Below the pieces are notes generated by a model. It made no database searches, was not told the DNA's origin, and was given only the letters and a program-made list of their open reading frames with translations. From Hippophae tibetana (taxonomy: Eukaryota; Streptophyta; Magnoliopsida; Rosales; Elaeagnaceae): DNA of 64,000 bases. The DNA lies in contig CM072801.1 in the NCBI GenBank assembly GCA_037013495.1, positions 108,383,816 to 108,447,815 of the forward strand. The letters run 5' to 3'. This document shows, piece by piece, positions 11,802 to 24,353 of this stretch (the stretch's first letter is position 1; each line of letters opens with the position of its first letter). Position numbers and translations under genes: made by a program.

Positions 11802-13086
11802 AGGTTGTCCGCAAAAAAGATTCGCATCTTTTGGGATCATAACCTTGGTTGCTGAAAATGGTGTATCTACCTTCACATATCTATTTTTAGAATTTTAGGT
11901 TTAAAACATTTTGTGCTTTGGAGGTTTTCTCCTCTCTTAAGTCCCAATTTCCAAAAAGAGAAAGAAATTGTGTCCTTAAAGTCTTGTCTTTTATTTCAAT
12001 TTTGTAGACATTGTTTTCAACTTTGGATTTCATATCTTATTTTTCTTTAAAATCATGTCATCTTTTACTTTTCTTTGTTTTATGTGTTCCACCTTTCTTT
12101 CTTCTTGAGAAAAACAAGAGAGCTAATACAGTTCACAGTGTAAAAACAAAAAGAAGGTATTAATTGTGGTTGTAACTAAAAACTGTTATAACTTTTATTT
12201 TGTGCATCGAAATGAGTACTATAACATATCAAATCTGAAGCTCGTTCCGATGCCTAAAAACGCACCGTAGCAATAGTATATTTCCCCACTTTTGTCAACC
12301 CAAATTTCATGGTTCATACTACATAATGATGTCTTAAACTTTGGTCGCACCTTATTTCGTTGTAATCTCTTCATGCTCTTTAGTATTTCAATTTGTTCAT
12401 CTTCGCCATATTCTTAGTAATTCAATCTTTTTTATTCCATTGAGTTACAGCTCGCATCGTTTCGGATCATAACCTTGGTTGCTGAAAATGGTGTATCTAC
12501 CTTCACATATCTATTTTAAAAATTTTAGGTTTAAAACATTTCGTGCTTTGGAGGTTTTCCCCTCTCTTAAGTCCCAATTTCCAAAAAGAGAAAGAAATTG
12601 TGTCCTTAAAGTCTTGTGTTTTATTTCAATTTTGTAGACATTGTTTTCAACTTTGGATTTCATATCTTATTTTTCTTTAAAATCATGTCATCTTTTACTT
12701 TTCTTTGTTTTATGTGTTCCACCTTTCTTTCTTCTTGAGAAAAACAAGAGAGCTAATACAGTTCACAAAGTAAAAACAAAAAGAAGGTATTAATTGTGGT
12801 TGTAACTAAAAACTGTTATAACTTTTATTTTGTGCATCGAAATGAGTACTATAACATATCAAATCTGAAGCACTTTCCGATCCTATAAACGCACCGTAGC
12901 AATAGTATATTTCCCCACTTTTCTCAACCCAAATTTCATTGTTCATACTACATAATGATGTCTTAAACTTTGGTCGCACCTTATTTCGTTGTAATCTCTT
13001 CTTGCTCTTTAGTATTTCAATTTGTTCATCTTCGCCATATTCTTAGTAATTCAATCTTTCTTATTCCATTGAGTTCCAGCGTTCTT
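11802..13086 (+). repeat. M19-M20, pair with a 26-bp deletion at the unit boundary
   Basis: The pair resembles M1-M2 and M4-M5: M20 has 'cgtttcgg', 'cactttccgatcctat' and 'tttctcaaccc'. At the boundary the sequence runs 'gttacagc' directly into 'tcgcatcg' (junction 12451/12452). Compared with the M22/M23 boundary, 26 bp are missing, which removes 'aggttgtccg'. The two units together span 1285 bp. Confidence 0.9.
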
Positions 13087-14398
13087 AGGTTGTCCGCAAA
13101 AGGGATTCGCATCTTTTGGGATCATAACCTTGGTTGCTGAAAATGGTGTATCTACCTTCACATATCTATTTTTAGAATTTTAGGTTTAAAACATTTTTTG
13201 CTTTGGAGGTTTTCTCCTCTCTTAAGTCCCAATTTCCAAAAAGAGAAAGAAATTGTGTCCTTAAAGTCTTGTCTTTTATTTCAATTTTGTAGACATTGTT
13301 TTCAACTTTGGATTTTATATCTTATTTTTCTTTAAAATCATGTCATCTTTTACTTTTCTTTGTTTTATGTGTTCCACCTTTCTTTCTTCTTGAGAAAAAC
13401 AAGAGAGCTAATACAGTTCACAGTGTAAAAACAAAAAGAAGGTATTAATTGTGGTTGTAACTAAAAACTGTTATAACTTTTATTTTGTGCATCGAAATGA
13501 GTACTATAACATATCAAATCTGAAGCTCGTTCCGATGCCTAAAAACGCACCGTAGCAATAGTATATTTCCCCACTTTTGTCAACCCAAATTTCATGGTTC
13601 ATACTACATAATGATGTCTTAAACTTTGGTCGCACCTTATTTCGTTGTAATCTCTTCTTGCTCTTTAGTATTTCAATTTGTTCATCTTCGCCATATTCTT
13701 AGTAATTCAATCTTTCTTATTCCATTGAGTTCCAGCGTTCTTAGGTTGTCCACAAAAGGGATTCGCATCTTTTGGGATCATAACCTTGGTTGCTGAAAAT
13801 GGTGTATCTACCTTCACATATCTATTTTTAGAATTTTAGGTTTAAAACATTTTTTGCTTTGGAGGTTTTCTCCTCTCTTAAGTCCCAATTTCCAAAAAGA
13901 GAAAGAAATTGTGTCCTTAAAGTCTTGTCTTTTATTTCAATTTTGTAGACATTGTTTTCAACTTTGGATTTTATATCTTATTTTTCTTTAAAATCATGTC
14001 ATCTTTTACTTTTCTTTGTTTTATGTGTTCCACCTTTCTTTCTTCTTGAGAAAAACAAGAGAGCTAATACAGTTCACAGTGTAAAAACAAAAAGAAGGTA
14101 TTAATTGTGGTTGTAACTAAAAACTGTTATAACTTTTATTTTGTGCATCGAAATGAGTACTATAACATATCAAATCTGAAGCTCGTTCCGATGCCTAAAA
14201 ACGCACCGTAGCAATAGTATATTTCCCCACTTTTGTCAACCCAAATTTCATGGTTCATACTACATAATGATGTCTTAAACTTTGGTCGCACCTTATTTCG
14301 TTGTAATCTCTTCTTGCTCTTTAGTATTTCAATTTGTTCATCTTCGCCATATTCTTAGTAATTCAATCTTTTTTATTCCATTGAGTTACAGCGTTCTT
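13087..14398 (+). repeat. M21-M22, near-identical tandem twins
   Basis: Starts 13087 and 13743. Both share the rare states 'cattttttgctttgg' and 'ggattttatatc'. Visible differences are 'gtccgc' against 'gtccac' at the head and a tail switch in M22 to 'tttttattcc' with 'gttacag'. The shared private variants indicate duplication by one unit. Confidence 0.85.
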
Positions 14399-15710
14399 AG
14401 GTTGTCCGCAAAAGGGATTCGCATCGTTTCGGATCATAACCTTGGTTGCTGAAAATGGTGTATCTACCTTCACATATCTATTTTAAAAATTTTAGGTTTA
14501 AAACATTTCGTGCTTTGGAGGTTTTCTCCTCTCTTAAGTCCCAATTTCCAAAAAGAGAAAGAAATTGTGTCCTTAAAGTCTTGTCTTTTATTTCAATTTT
14601 GTAGACATTGTTATCAACTTTGGATTTCATATCTTATTTTTCTTTAAAATCATGTCATCTTTTACTTTTCTTTGTTTTATGTGTTCCACCTTTCTTTCTT
14701 CTTGAGAAAAACAAGAGAGCTAATACAGTTCACAGTGTAAAAACAAAAAGAAGGTATTAATTGTGGTTGTAACTAAAAACTGTTATAACTTTTATTTTGT
14801 GCATCGAAATGAGTACTATAACATATCAAATCTGAAGCTCGTTTCGATGCCTAAAAACGCACCGTAGCAATAGTATATTTCCCCACTTTTGTCAACCCAA
14901 ATTTCATGGTGCATACTACATAATGATGTCTTAAACTTTGGTCGCACCTTATTTCGTTGTAATCTCTTCTTGCTCTTTAGGATTTCAATTTGTTCATCTT
15001 AGCCATATTCTTAGTAATTCAATCTTTCTTATTCCATTGAGTTCCAGCGTTCTTAGGTTGTCCGCAAAAGGGATTCGCATCGTTTGGGATCATAACCTTG
15101 GTTGCTGAAAATGGTGTATCTACCTTCACATATCTACTTTAAGAATTTTAGGTTTAAAACATTTTGTGCTTTGGAGGTTTTCTCCTCTCTTAAGTCACAA
15201 TTTCCAAAAAGGGAAAAAAATTGTGTCCTTAAAGTCTTGTCTTTTATTTCAATTTTGTAGACATTGTTTTCAACTTTGGATTTCATATCTTATTTTTCTT
15301 TAAAATCATGTCATCTTTTACTTTTCTTTGTTTTATGTGTTCCACCTTTCTTTCTTCTTGAGAAAAACAAGAGAGCTAATACAGTTCACAGTGTAAAAAC
15401 AAAAAGAAGGTATTAATTGTGGTTGTAACTAAAAACTGTTATAACTTTTATTTTGTGCATCGAAATGAGTACTATAACATATCAAATCTGAAGCTCGTTC
15501 CGATGCCTAAAAACGCACCGTAGCAATAGTATATTTCCCCACTTTTGTCAACCCAAATTTCATGGTTCATACTACATAATGATGTCTTAAACTTTGGTCG
15601 CACCTTATTTCGTTGTAATCTCTTCTTGCTCTTTAGTATTTCAATTTGTTCATCTTCGCCATATTCTTAGTAATTCAATCTTTTTTATTCCATTGAGTTA
15701 CAGCGTTCTT
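14399..15710 (+). repeat. 2-monomer higher-order repeat, copy 1 (M23-M24)
   Basis: Starts 14399 and 15055. M23 has 'cgtttcgg', 'ttgttatcaac' and 'ctcgtttcgatgcc'. M24 has 'atctactttaag' and a 'gggaaaaaaattg' patch. The M23 states and 'atctactttaag' recur 1312 bp downstream. Confidence 0.85.
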
Positions 15711-17022
15711 AGGTTGTCCGCAAAAGGGATTCGCATCGTTTCGGATCATAACCTTGGTTGCTGAAAATGGTGTATCTACCTTCACATATCTATTTTAAAA
15801 ATTTTAGGTTTAAAACATTTCGTGCTTTGGAGGTTTTCTCCTCTCTTAAGTCCCAATTTCCAAAAAGAGAAAGAAATTGTGTCCTTAAAGTCTTGTCTTT
15901 TATTTCAATTTTGTAGACATTGTTATCAACTTTGGATTTCATATCTTATTTTTCTTTAAAATCATGTCATCTTTTACTTTTCTTTGTTTTATGTGTTCCA
16001 CCTTTCTTTCTTCTTGAGAAAAACAAGAGAGCTAATACAGTTCACAGTGTAAAAACAAAAAGAAGGTATTAATTGTGGTTGTAACTAAAAACTGTTATAA
16101 CTTTTATTTTGTGCATCGAAATGAGTACTATAACATATCAAATCTGAAGCTCGTTTCGATGCCTAAAAACGCACCGTAGCAATAGTATATTTCCCCACTT
16201 TTGTCAACCCAAATTTCATGGTGCATACTACATAATGATGTCTTAAACTTTGGTCGCACCTTATTTCGTTGTAATCTCTTCTTGCTCTTTAGGATTTCAA
16301 TTTGTTCATCTTAGCCATATTCTTAGTAATTCAATCTTTCTTATTCCATTGAGTTCCAGCGTTCTTAGGTTGTCCGCAAAAGGGATTCGCATCGTTTGGG
16401 ATCATAACCTTGGTTGCTGAAAATGGTGTATCTACCTTCACATATCTACTTTAAGAATTTTAGGTTTAAAACATTTTGTGCTTTGGAGGTTTTCTCCTCT
16501 CTTAAGTCACAATTTCCAAAAAGAGAAAAAAATTGTGTCCTTAAAGTCTTGTCTTTTATTTCAATTTTGTAGACATTGTTTTCAACTTTGGATTTCATAT
16601 CTTATTTTTCTTTAAAATCATGTCATCTTTTACTTTTCTTTGTTTTATGTGTTCCACCTTTCTTTCTTCTTGAGAAAAACAAGAGAGCTAATACAATTCA
16701 CAGTGTAAAAACAAAAAGAAGGTATTAATTGTGGTTGTAACTAAAAACTGTTATAACTTTTATTTTGTGCATCGAAACGAGTACAATAACATATCAAATC
16801 TGAAGCTCGTTCCGATACCTAAAAACGCACCGTAGCAATAGTATATTTCCCGCCTTTTGTCAACCCAAATTTCATGGTTCATACTACATAATGATGTCTT
16901 AAACTTTGGTCGCACCTTATTTCGTTGTAATCTCTTCTTGCTCTTTAGTATTTCAATTTGTTCATCTTCGCCATATTCTTAGTAATTCAATCTTTCTTAT
17001 TCCATTGAGTTCCAGCGTTCTT
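15711..17022 (+). repeat. 2-monomer higher-order repeat, copy 2 (M25-M26)
   Basis: Starts 15711 and 16367. M25 repeats 'cgtttcgg', 'ttgttatcaac' and 'ctcgtttcgatgcc'; M26 repeats 'atctactttaag'. The M26 tail then gains 'gaaacgagtacaat', 'gatacctaaaaac' and 'ttcccgcc', which it shares with M27 rather than with M24. Confidence 0.85.
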
Positions 17023-18335
17023 AGGTTGTCCGCAAAAGAGATTCGCATCGTTTGGGATCATAACCTTGGTTGCTGAAAATGGTGTATCTACCTTCACATA
17101 TCTACTTTAAGAATTTTAGGTTTAAAACATTTTGTGCTTTGGAGGTTTTCTCCTCTCTTAAGTCACAATTTCCAAAAAGAGAAAAAAATTGTGTCCTTAA
17201 AGTCTTGTCTTTTATTTCAATTTTGTAGACATTGTTTTCAACTTTGGATTTCATATCTTATTTTTCTTTAAAATCATGTCATCTTTTACTTTTCTTTGTT
17301 TTATGTGTTCCACCTTTCTTTCTTCTTGAGAAAAACAAGAGAGCTAATACAGTTCACAGTGTAAAAACAAAAAGAAGGTATTAATTGTGGTTGTAACTAA
17401 AAACTGTTATAACTTTTATTTTGTGCATCGAAACGAGTACAATAACATATCAAATCTGAAGCTCGTTCCGATACCTAAAAACGCACCGTAGCAATAGTAT
17501 ATTTCCCGCCTTTTGTCAACCCAAATTTCATGGTTCATACTACATAATGATGTCTTAAACTTTGGTCGCACCTTATTTCGTTGTAATCTCTTCTTGCTCT
17601 TTAGTATTTCAATTTGTTCATCTTCGCCATATTCTTAGTAATTCAATCTTTCTTATTCCATTGAGTTCCAGCGTTCTTAGGTTGTCCGCAAAAGAGATTC
17701 GCATCGTTTGGGATCATAACCTTGGTTGCTGAAAATGGTGTATCTACCTTCACATATCTATTTTTAGAATTTTAGGTTTAAAAAATTTTGTGCTTTGGAG
17801 GTTTTCTCCTCTCTTAAGTCACAATTTCCAAAAAGAGAAAGAAATTGTGTCCTTAAAGTCTTGTCTTTTATTTCAATTTTGTTGACATTGTTTTCCACTT
17901 TGGATTTTGATATCTTATTTTTCTTTAAAATCATGTCATCTTTTACTTTTCTTTGTTTTATGTGTTCCACCTTTCTTTCTTCTTGAGAAAAACAAGAGAG
18001 CTAATAGAGTGCACAGTGTAAAAACAAAAAGAAGGTATTAATTGTGGTTGTAACTAAAAACTGTTATAACTTTTATTTTGTGCATCGAAATGAGTACTAT
18101 AACATATCAAATCTGAAGCTCGTTCCGATGCCTAAAAACGCACCGTAGCAATAGTATATTTCCCCACTTTTGTCAACCCAAATTACATGGTGCATACTAC
18201 ATAATGATGTCTTAAACTTTGGTCGCACCTTATTTCGTTGTAATCTCTTCTTGCTCTTTAGGATTTCAATTTGTTCATCTTAGCCATATTCTTAGTAATT
18301 CAATCTTTCTTATTCCATTGAGTTCCAGCGTTCTT
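17023..18335 (+). repeat. M27-M28
   Basis: Starts 17023 and 17679. M27 is a near twin of M26: 'gaaacgagtacaat' and 'ttcccgcc' occur in both, 656 bp apart. 'aaaagagattc' heads both M27 and M28, so that duplication runs a little past the unit boundary. M28 is a 657-bp class B unit with 'ttttgatatc', the same one-base insertion seen in M79, M93, M94, M97 and M98 in the last 13 kb. Confidence 0.8.
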
Positions 18336-18990
18336 AGGTTGTCCGTAAAAGGGATTCGCATCGTTTGGGATCATAACCTTGGTTGCTGAAAATGGTGTAT
18401 CTACCTTCACATATCTATTTTAAGAATTTTAGGTTTAAAACATTTTGTGCTTTGGAGGTTTTCTCCTTTCTTAAGTCACAATTTCCAAAAAGAGAAAGAA
18501 ATTGTGTCCTTAAAGTCTTGTCTTTTATTTCAATTTTGTAGACATTGTTTTCAACTTTGGATTTCATATCTTATTTTTCTTTAAAATCATGTCATCTTTT
18601 ACTTTTCTTTGTTTTATGTGTTCCACCTTTCTTTCTTCTTGAGAAAAACAAGAGAGCTAATACAGTTCACAGTGTAAAAACAAAAAGAAGGTATTAATTG
18701 TGGTTGTAACTAAAAACTGTTATAACTTTTATTTTGTGCATCGAAATGAGTACTATAACATATCAAATCTGAAGCACTTTCTGATCCTATAAACGCACCG
18801 TAGCAATAGTATATTTCCCCTCTTTTCTCAACCCAAATTTCATGGTTCATACTACATAATGATGTCTTAAACTTTGGTCGCACCTTATTTCGTTGTAATC
18901 TCTTCTTGCTCTTTAGTATTTCAATTTGTTCATCTTCGCCATATTCTTAGTAATTCAATCTTTCTTATTCCATTGAGTTCCAGCGTTCTT
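18336..18990 (+). repeat. M29, class A, 655 bp
   Basis: Carries 'cactttctgatcctat' with 'ttcccctcttttctc', a mutated form of the linked variant pair in M2, M5, M18, M20 and M37. The missing base in the 'cactttc' form accounts for the 655-bp length. Confidence 0.85.
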
Positions 18991-20958
18991 AGGTTGTCCG
19001 CAAAAGGGATTCGCATCTTTTGGGATCATAACCTTGGTTGCTGAAAATGGTGTATCTACCTTCACATATCTATTTTTAGAATTTTAGGTTTAAAACATTT
19101 TGTGCTTTGGAGGTTTTCTCCTCTCTTAAGTCCCAATTTCCAAAAAGAGAAAGAAATTGTGTCCTTAAAGTCTTGTCTTTTATTTCAATTTTGTAGACAT
19201 TGTTTTCAACTTTGGATTTCATATCTTATTTTTCTTTAAAATCATGTCATCTTTTACTTTTCTTTGTTTTATGTGTTCCACCTTTCTTTCTTCTTGAGAA
19301 AAACAAGAGAGCTAATACAGTTCACAGTGTAAAAACAAAAAGAAGGTATTAATTGTGGTTGTAACTAAAAACTGTTATAACTTTTATTTTGTGCATCGAA
19401 ATGAGTACTATAACATATCAAAGCTGAAGCTCGTTCCGATGCCTATAAACGCACCGTAGCAATAGTATATTTCCCCTCTTTTCTCAACCCAAATTTCATG
19501 GTTCATACTACATAATGATGTCTTAAACTTTGGTCGCACCTTATTTCGTTGTAATCTCTTCTTGCTCTTTAGTATTTCAATTTGTTCATCTTCGCCATAT
19601 TCTTAGTAATTCAATCTTTCTTATTCCATTGAGTTCCAGCGTTCTTAGGTTGTCCGCAAAAGGGATTCGCATCTTTTGGGATCATAACCTTGGTTGCTGA
19701 AAATGGTGTATCTACCTTCACATATCTATTTTTAGAATTTTAGGTTTAAAACATTTTGTGCTTTGGAGGTTTTCTCCTCTCTTAAGTCCCAATTTCCAAA
19801 AAGAGAAAGAAATTGTGTCCTTAAAGTCTTGTCTTTTATTTCAATTTTGTAGACATTGTTTTCAACTTTGGATTTCATATCTTATTTTTCTTTAAAATCA
19901 TGTCATCTTTTACTTTTCTTTGTTTTATGTGTTCCACCTTTCTTTCTTCTTGAGAAAAACAAGAGAGCTAATACAGTTCACAGTGTAAAAACAAAAAGAA
20001 GGTATTAATTGTGGTTGTAACTAAAAACTGTTATAACTTTTATTTTGTGCATCGAAATGAGTACTATAACATATCAAAGCTGAAGCTCGTTCCGATGCCT
20101 AAAAACGCACCGTAGCAATAGTATATTTCCCCACTTTTGTCAACCCAAATTTCATGTTTCATACTACATAATGATGTCTTAAACTTTGGTCGCACCTTAT
20201 TTCGTTGTAATCTCTTCTTGCTCTTTAGTATTTCAATTTGTTCATCTTCGCCATATTCTTAGTAATTCAATCTTTCTTATTCCATTGAGTTCCAGCGTTC
20301 TTAGGTTGTCCGCAAAAGGGATTCGCATCTTTTGGGATCATAACCTTGGTTGCTGAAAATGGTGTATCTACCTTCACATATCTATTTTTAGAATTTTAGG
20401 TTTAAAACATTTTGTGCTTTGGAGGTTTTCTCCTCTCTTAAGTCCCAATTTCCAAAAAGAGAAAGAAATTGTGTCCTTAAAGTCTTGTCTTTTATTTCAA
20501 TTTTGTAGACATTGTTTTCAACTTTGGATTTCATATCTTATTTTTCTTTAAAATCATGTCATCTTTTACTTTTCTTTGTTTTATGTGTTCCACCTTTCTT
20601 TCTTCTTGAGAAAAACAAGAGAGCTAATACAGTTCACAGTGTAAAAACAAAAAGAAGGTATTAATTGTGGTTGTAACTAAAAACTGTTATAACTTTTATT
20701 TTGTGCATCGAAATGAGTACTATAACATATCAAAGCTGAAGCTCGTTCCGATGCCTAAAAACGCACCGTAGCAATAGTATATTTCCCCACTTTTGTCAAC
20801 CCAAATTTCATGTTTCATACTACATAATGATGTCTTAAACTTTGGTCGCACCTTATTTCGTTGTAATCTCTTCTTGCTCTTTAGTATTTCAATTTGTTCA
20901 TCTTCGCCATATTCTTAGTAATTCAATATTTTTTATTCCATTGAGTTACAGCGTTCTT
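18991..20958 (+). repeat. M30-M32, near-identical tandem trio
   Basis: Starts 18991, 19647 and 20303. All share 'cttttggg' and the private 'atcaaagctgaagc'. M31 and M32 look identical for about 620 bp and both have 'catgtttcatac'. The M30 tail has 'cctataaacg' and 'ttttctcaaccc', a mix of the M29-type and common tails, so a recombination switch lies in M30. M32 ends with 'caatattttttattcc', a private change. Confidence 0.85.
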
Positions 20959-22269
20959 AGGTTGTCCGCAAAAGGGATTCGCATCGTTTGGGATCATAAC
21001 CTTGGTTGCTGAAAATGGTGTATCTACCTTCACATATCTATTTTAAAAATTTTAGGTTTAAAACATTTCGTGCTTTGGAGGTTTTCTCCTCTCTTAAGTC
21101 CCAATTTCCAAAAAGAGAAAGAAATTTTGTCCTTAAAGTCTTGTGTTTTATTTCAATTTTGTAGACATTGTTTTCAACTTTGGATTTCATATCTTATTTT
21201 TCTTTAAAATCATGTCATCTTTTACTTTTCTTTGTTTTATGTGTTCCACCTTTATTTCTTCTTGAGAAAAACAAGAGAGCTAATACAGTTCAAAGTGTAA
21301 AAACAAAAAGAAGGTATTAATTGTGGTTGTAACTAAAAACTGTTATAACTTTTATTTTATGCATCGAAATGAGTACTATAACATATCAAATCTGAAGCTC
21401 GTTCCGATGCCTAAAAACGTACCGTAGCAATAGTATATTTCCCCACTTTTGTCAACCCAAATTTCATGGTGCATACTACATAATGATGTCTTAAACTTTG
21501 GTCGCACCTTATTTCATTGTAATCTCTTCTTGCTCTTTAGGATTTCAATTTGTTCATCTTAGCCATATTCTTAGTAATTCAATCTTTCTTATTCCATTGA
21601 GTTCCAGAGTTCTTAGGTTGTCCGCAAAATGGATTCGCATCGTTTGGGATCATAACCTTGGTTGCTGAAAATGGTGTATCTACCTTCAATATCTATTTTA
21701 AGAATTTTAGGTTTAAAACATTTTGTGCTTTGGAGGTTTTCTCCTCTCTTAAGTCACAATTTCCAAAAAGAGAAAGAAATTGTGTCCTTAAAGTCTTGTC
21801 TTTTATTTCAATTTTGTAGACATTGTTTTCAACTTTGGATTTCATATCTTATTTTTCTTTAAAATCATGTCATCTTTTACTTTTATTTGTATTATGTGTT
21901 CCACCTTTCTTTCTTCTTGAGAAAAACAAGAGAGCTAATACAGTTCACAGTGTAAAAACAAAAAGAAGGTATTAATTGTGGTTGTAAGTAAAAACTGTTA
22001 TAACTTTTATTTTGTGCATCGAAATGAGTACTATAACATATCAAATCTGAAGCTCGTTCCGATACCTAAAAACGCACCGTAGCAATAGTATATTTCCCCA
22101 CTTTTGTCAACCCAAATATCATGGTTCATACTACATAATGATGTCTTAAACTTTGGTCGTACCTTATTTCGTTGTAATCTCTTCTTTCTCTTTAGTATTT
22201 CAATTTGTTCCTCTTCGCCATATTCTTAGTAATTCAATCTTTCTTATTCCATTGAGTTCTAGCGTTCTT
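20959..22269 (+). repeat. M33-M34, class A
   Basis: Starts 20959 and 21615. M33 has several private changes ('gaaattttgtcc', 'ctttatttcttc', 'aaaacgtacc', 'atttcattg'). M34 has lost one base ('cttcaatatc' for 'cttcacatatc'), giving 655 bp, and has 'acttttatttgtatt'. Confidence 0.8.
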
Positions 22270-23579
22270 AGGTTGTCCGCAAAAGGGATTCGCATCGTTT
22301 GAGATCATAACCTTGGTTGCTGAAAATGGTGTATCTACCTTCACATATCTATTTTTAGAATTTTAGGTTTAAAAAATTTTGTGCTTTGGAGGTTTTCTCC
22401 TCTCTTAAGTCACAATTTCCAAAAAGAGAAAGAAATTGTATCCTTAAAGTCTTGTCTTTTATTTCAATTTGTTGACATTGTTTTCCACTTTGGATTTCAT
22501 ATCTTATTTTTCTTTAAAATCTTGTCATCTTTTACTTTTCTTTGTTTTATGTGTTCCACCTTTCTTTCTTCTTGAGAAAAACAAGAGAGCTAATACAGTT
22601 CACAAGTAAAAAACAAAAGAAGGTATTAATTGTGGTTGTAACTAAAAACTGTTATAACTTTTATTTTGTGCATCGAAATGAGTACTATAACATATCAAAT
22701 CTGAAGCTCGTTCCGATGCCTAAAAACGCACCGTAGCAATAGTATATTTCCCCACTTTTGTCAACCCAAATATCATGGTTCATACTACATAATGATGTCT
22801 TAAACTTTGGTCGTACCTTATTTCGTTGTAATCTCTTCTTTCTCTTTAGTATTTCAATTTGTTCATCTTCGCCATATTCTTAGTAATTCAATCTTTCTTA
22901 TTCCATTGAGTTCCAGCGTTCTTAGGTTGTCCGCAAAAGGGATTCGCATCGTTTGGGATCATAACCTTGGTTGCAGAAAATGGTGTATCTACCTTCACAT
23001 ATCTATTTTTAGAATTTTAGGTTTAAAAAATTTTGTGCTTTGGAGGTTTTCTCCTCTCTTAAGTCACAATTTCCAAAAAGAGAAAGAAATTGTGTCCTTA
23101 AAGTCTTGTCTTTTATTTCAATTTTGTTGACATTGTTTTCCACTTTGGATTTCATATCTTATTTTTCTTTAAAATCTTGTCATCTTTTACTTTTCTTTGT
23201 TTTATGTGTTCCACCTTTCTTTCTTCTTGAGAAAAACAAGAGAGCTAATACAGTTCACAAAGTAAAAACAAAAAGAAAGTATTAATTGTTGTTGTAACCA
23301 AAAACTGTTATAACTTTTATTTTGTGCATCGAAATGAGTACTATAACATATCAAATCTGAAGCTCGTTCCGATTCCTAAAAACGCACCGTAGCAATAGTA
23401 TATTTCCCCACTTTTGTCAACCCAAATATCATGGTTCATACTACATAATGATGTCTTAAACTTTGGTCGTACCTTATTTCGTTGTAATCTCTTCTTTCTC
23501 TTTAGTATTTCAATTTGTTCATCTTCGCCATATTCTTAGTAATTCAATCTTTCTTATTCCATTGAGTTCTAGCGTTCTT
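22270..23579 (+). repeat. M35-M36, class B
   Basis: Starts 22270 and 22924, lengths 654 and 656. Both have 'ttaaaaaattttg' and 'gttgacattg' and resemble M16-M18. M35 lost one base in 'caatttgttgac' and another in the A-rich 'cacaagtaaaaaac' region. M36 has 'ggttgcagaaaatgg', a private change. Confidence 0.8.
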
Positions 23580-23984
23580 AGGTTGTCCGCAAAAGGGATT
23601 CGCATCGTTTGGGATCATAACCTTGGTTGCTGAAAATGGTGTATCTACCTTCACATATCTATTTTTAGAATTTTAGGTTTAAAAAATTTTGTGCTTTGGA
23701 GGTTTTCTCCTCTCTTAAGTCCCAATTTCCAAAAAGAGAAAGAAATTGTCTCCTTAAAGTCTTGTCTTTTATTTCAATTTTGTAGACATTGTTTTCCACT
23801 TTGGATTTCATATCTTATTTTTCTTTAAAATCTTGTCATCTTTTACTTTTCTTTGTTTTATGTGTTCCACCTTTCTTTCTTCTTGAGAAAAACAAGAGAG
23901 CTAATACAGTTCACAGTGTAAAAACAAAAAGAAGGTATTAATTGTGGTTGTAACTAAAAACTATTATAACTTTTATTTTGTGCA

Positions 23985-24102
23985 TCGAAATGAGTACTAT
24001 AACATATCAAATCTGAAGCACTTTCCGATCCTATAAACGCACCGTAGCAATAGTATATTTCCCCACTTTTCTCAACCCAAATTTCATGGTTCATACTACA
24101 TA
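23985..24102 (+). repeat. 118-bp segment, left copy (M2-like subtype)
   Basis: Runs from 'tcgaaatgagtac' to 'catactacata' and contains 'cactttccgatcctat' and 'tttctcaaccc'. The homologous right copy starts at 24103 with 'tcgaaatgagtacaat'. This marks the left side of the out-of-register junction. Confidence 0.9.
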
Positions 24103-24220
24103 TCGAAATGAGTACAATAACATATCAAATCTGAAGCTCGTTCCGATGCCTACAAACGCACCGTAGCAATAGTATATTTCCCCACTTTTGTCAACCCAAA
24201 TTTCATGGTGCATACTACAT
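24103..24220 (+). repeat. 118-bp segment, right copy (common subtype)
   Basis: Homologous to 23985-24102 but with 'gagtacaataac', 'gctcgttccgatgcc' and 'catggtgc'. The same 'gagtacaataac' recurs at about 31333 at the start of the second copy of the large duplicated block, so this side of the junction traces to that lineage. Confidence 0.88.
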
Positions 24221-24353
24221 AATGATGTCTTAAACTTTGGTCGCACCTTATTTCGTTGTAATCTCTTCTTGCTCTTTAGGATTTCAATTTGTTCATCTTA
24301 GCCATATTCTTAGTATTTCAATCTTTCTTATTCCATTGAGTTCCAGCGTTCTT

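Larger units (their letters stand above)
23580..24353 (+). repeat. M37, 774-bp unit with an internal 118-bp duplication
   Basis: The unit mixes class marks: a class B head ('ttaaaaaattttg'), then 'gtagacattg' with 'ttccac'. After 'catactacata' (24102) the expected 'atgatgtc' is replaced by 'tcgaaatgagtac', which belongs 118 bp earlier in the monomer (first occurrence 23985, second 24103). The unit is therefore 656+118 = 774 bp. The second copy of the core is of a different subtype (common 'gctcgttccgatgcc', not 'cactttccgatcc'), so two different units were joined, not one copied in place. Confidence 0.92.

Noticed and set aside
17764..17970. Lysine-rich minus-strand open frames of 68-70 codons (also at 24434, 27065, 31004, 33630 and others)
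   Set aside because: They begin at GTG, are the antisense of the same T-rich segment, and exist only in units with particular one-base insertions. They are shadows of base composition, not genes.
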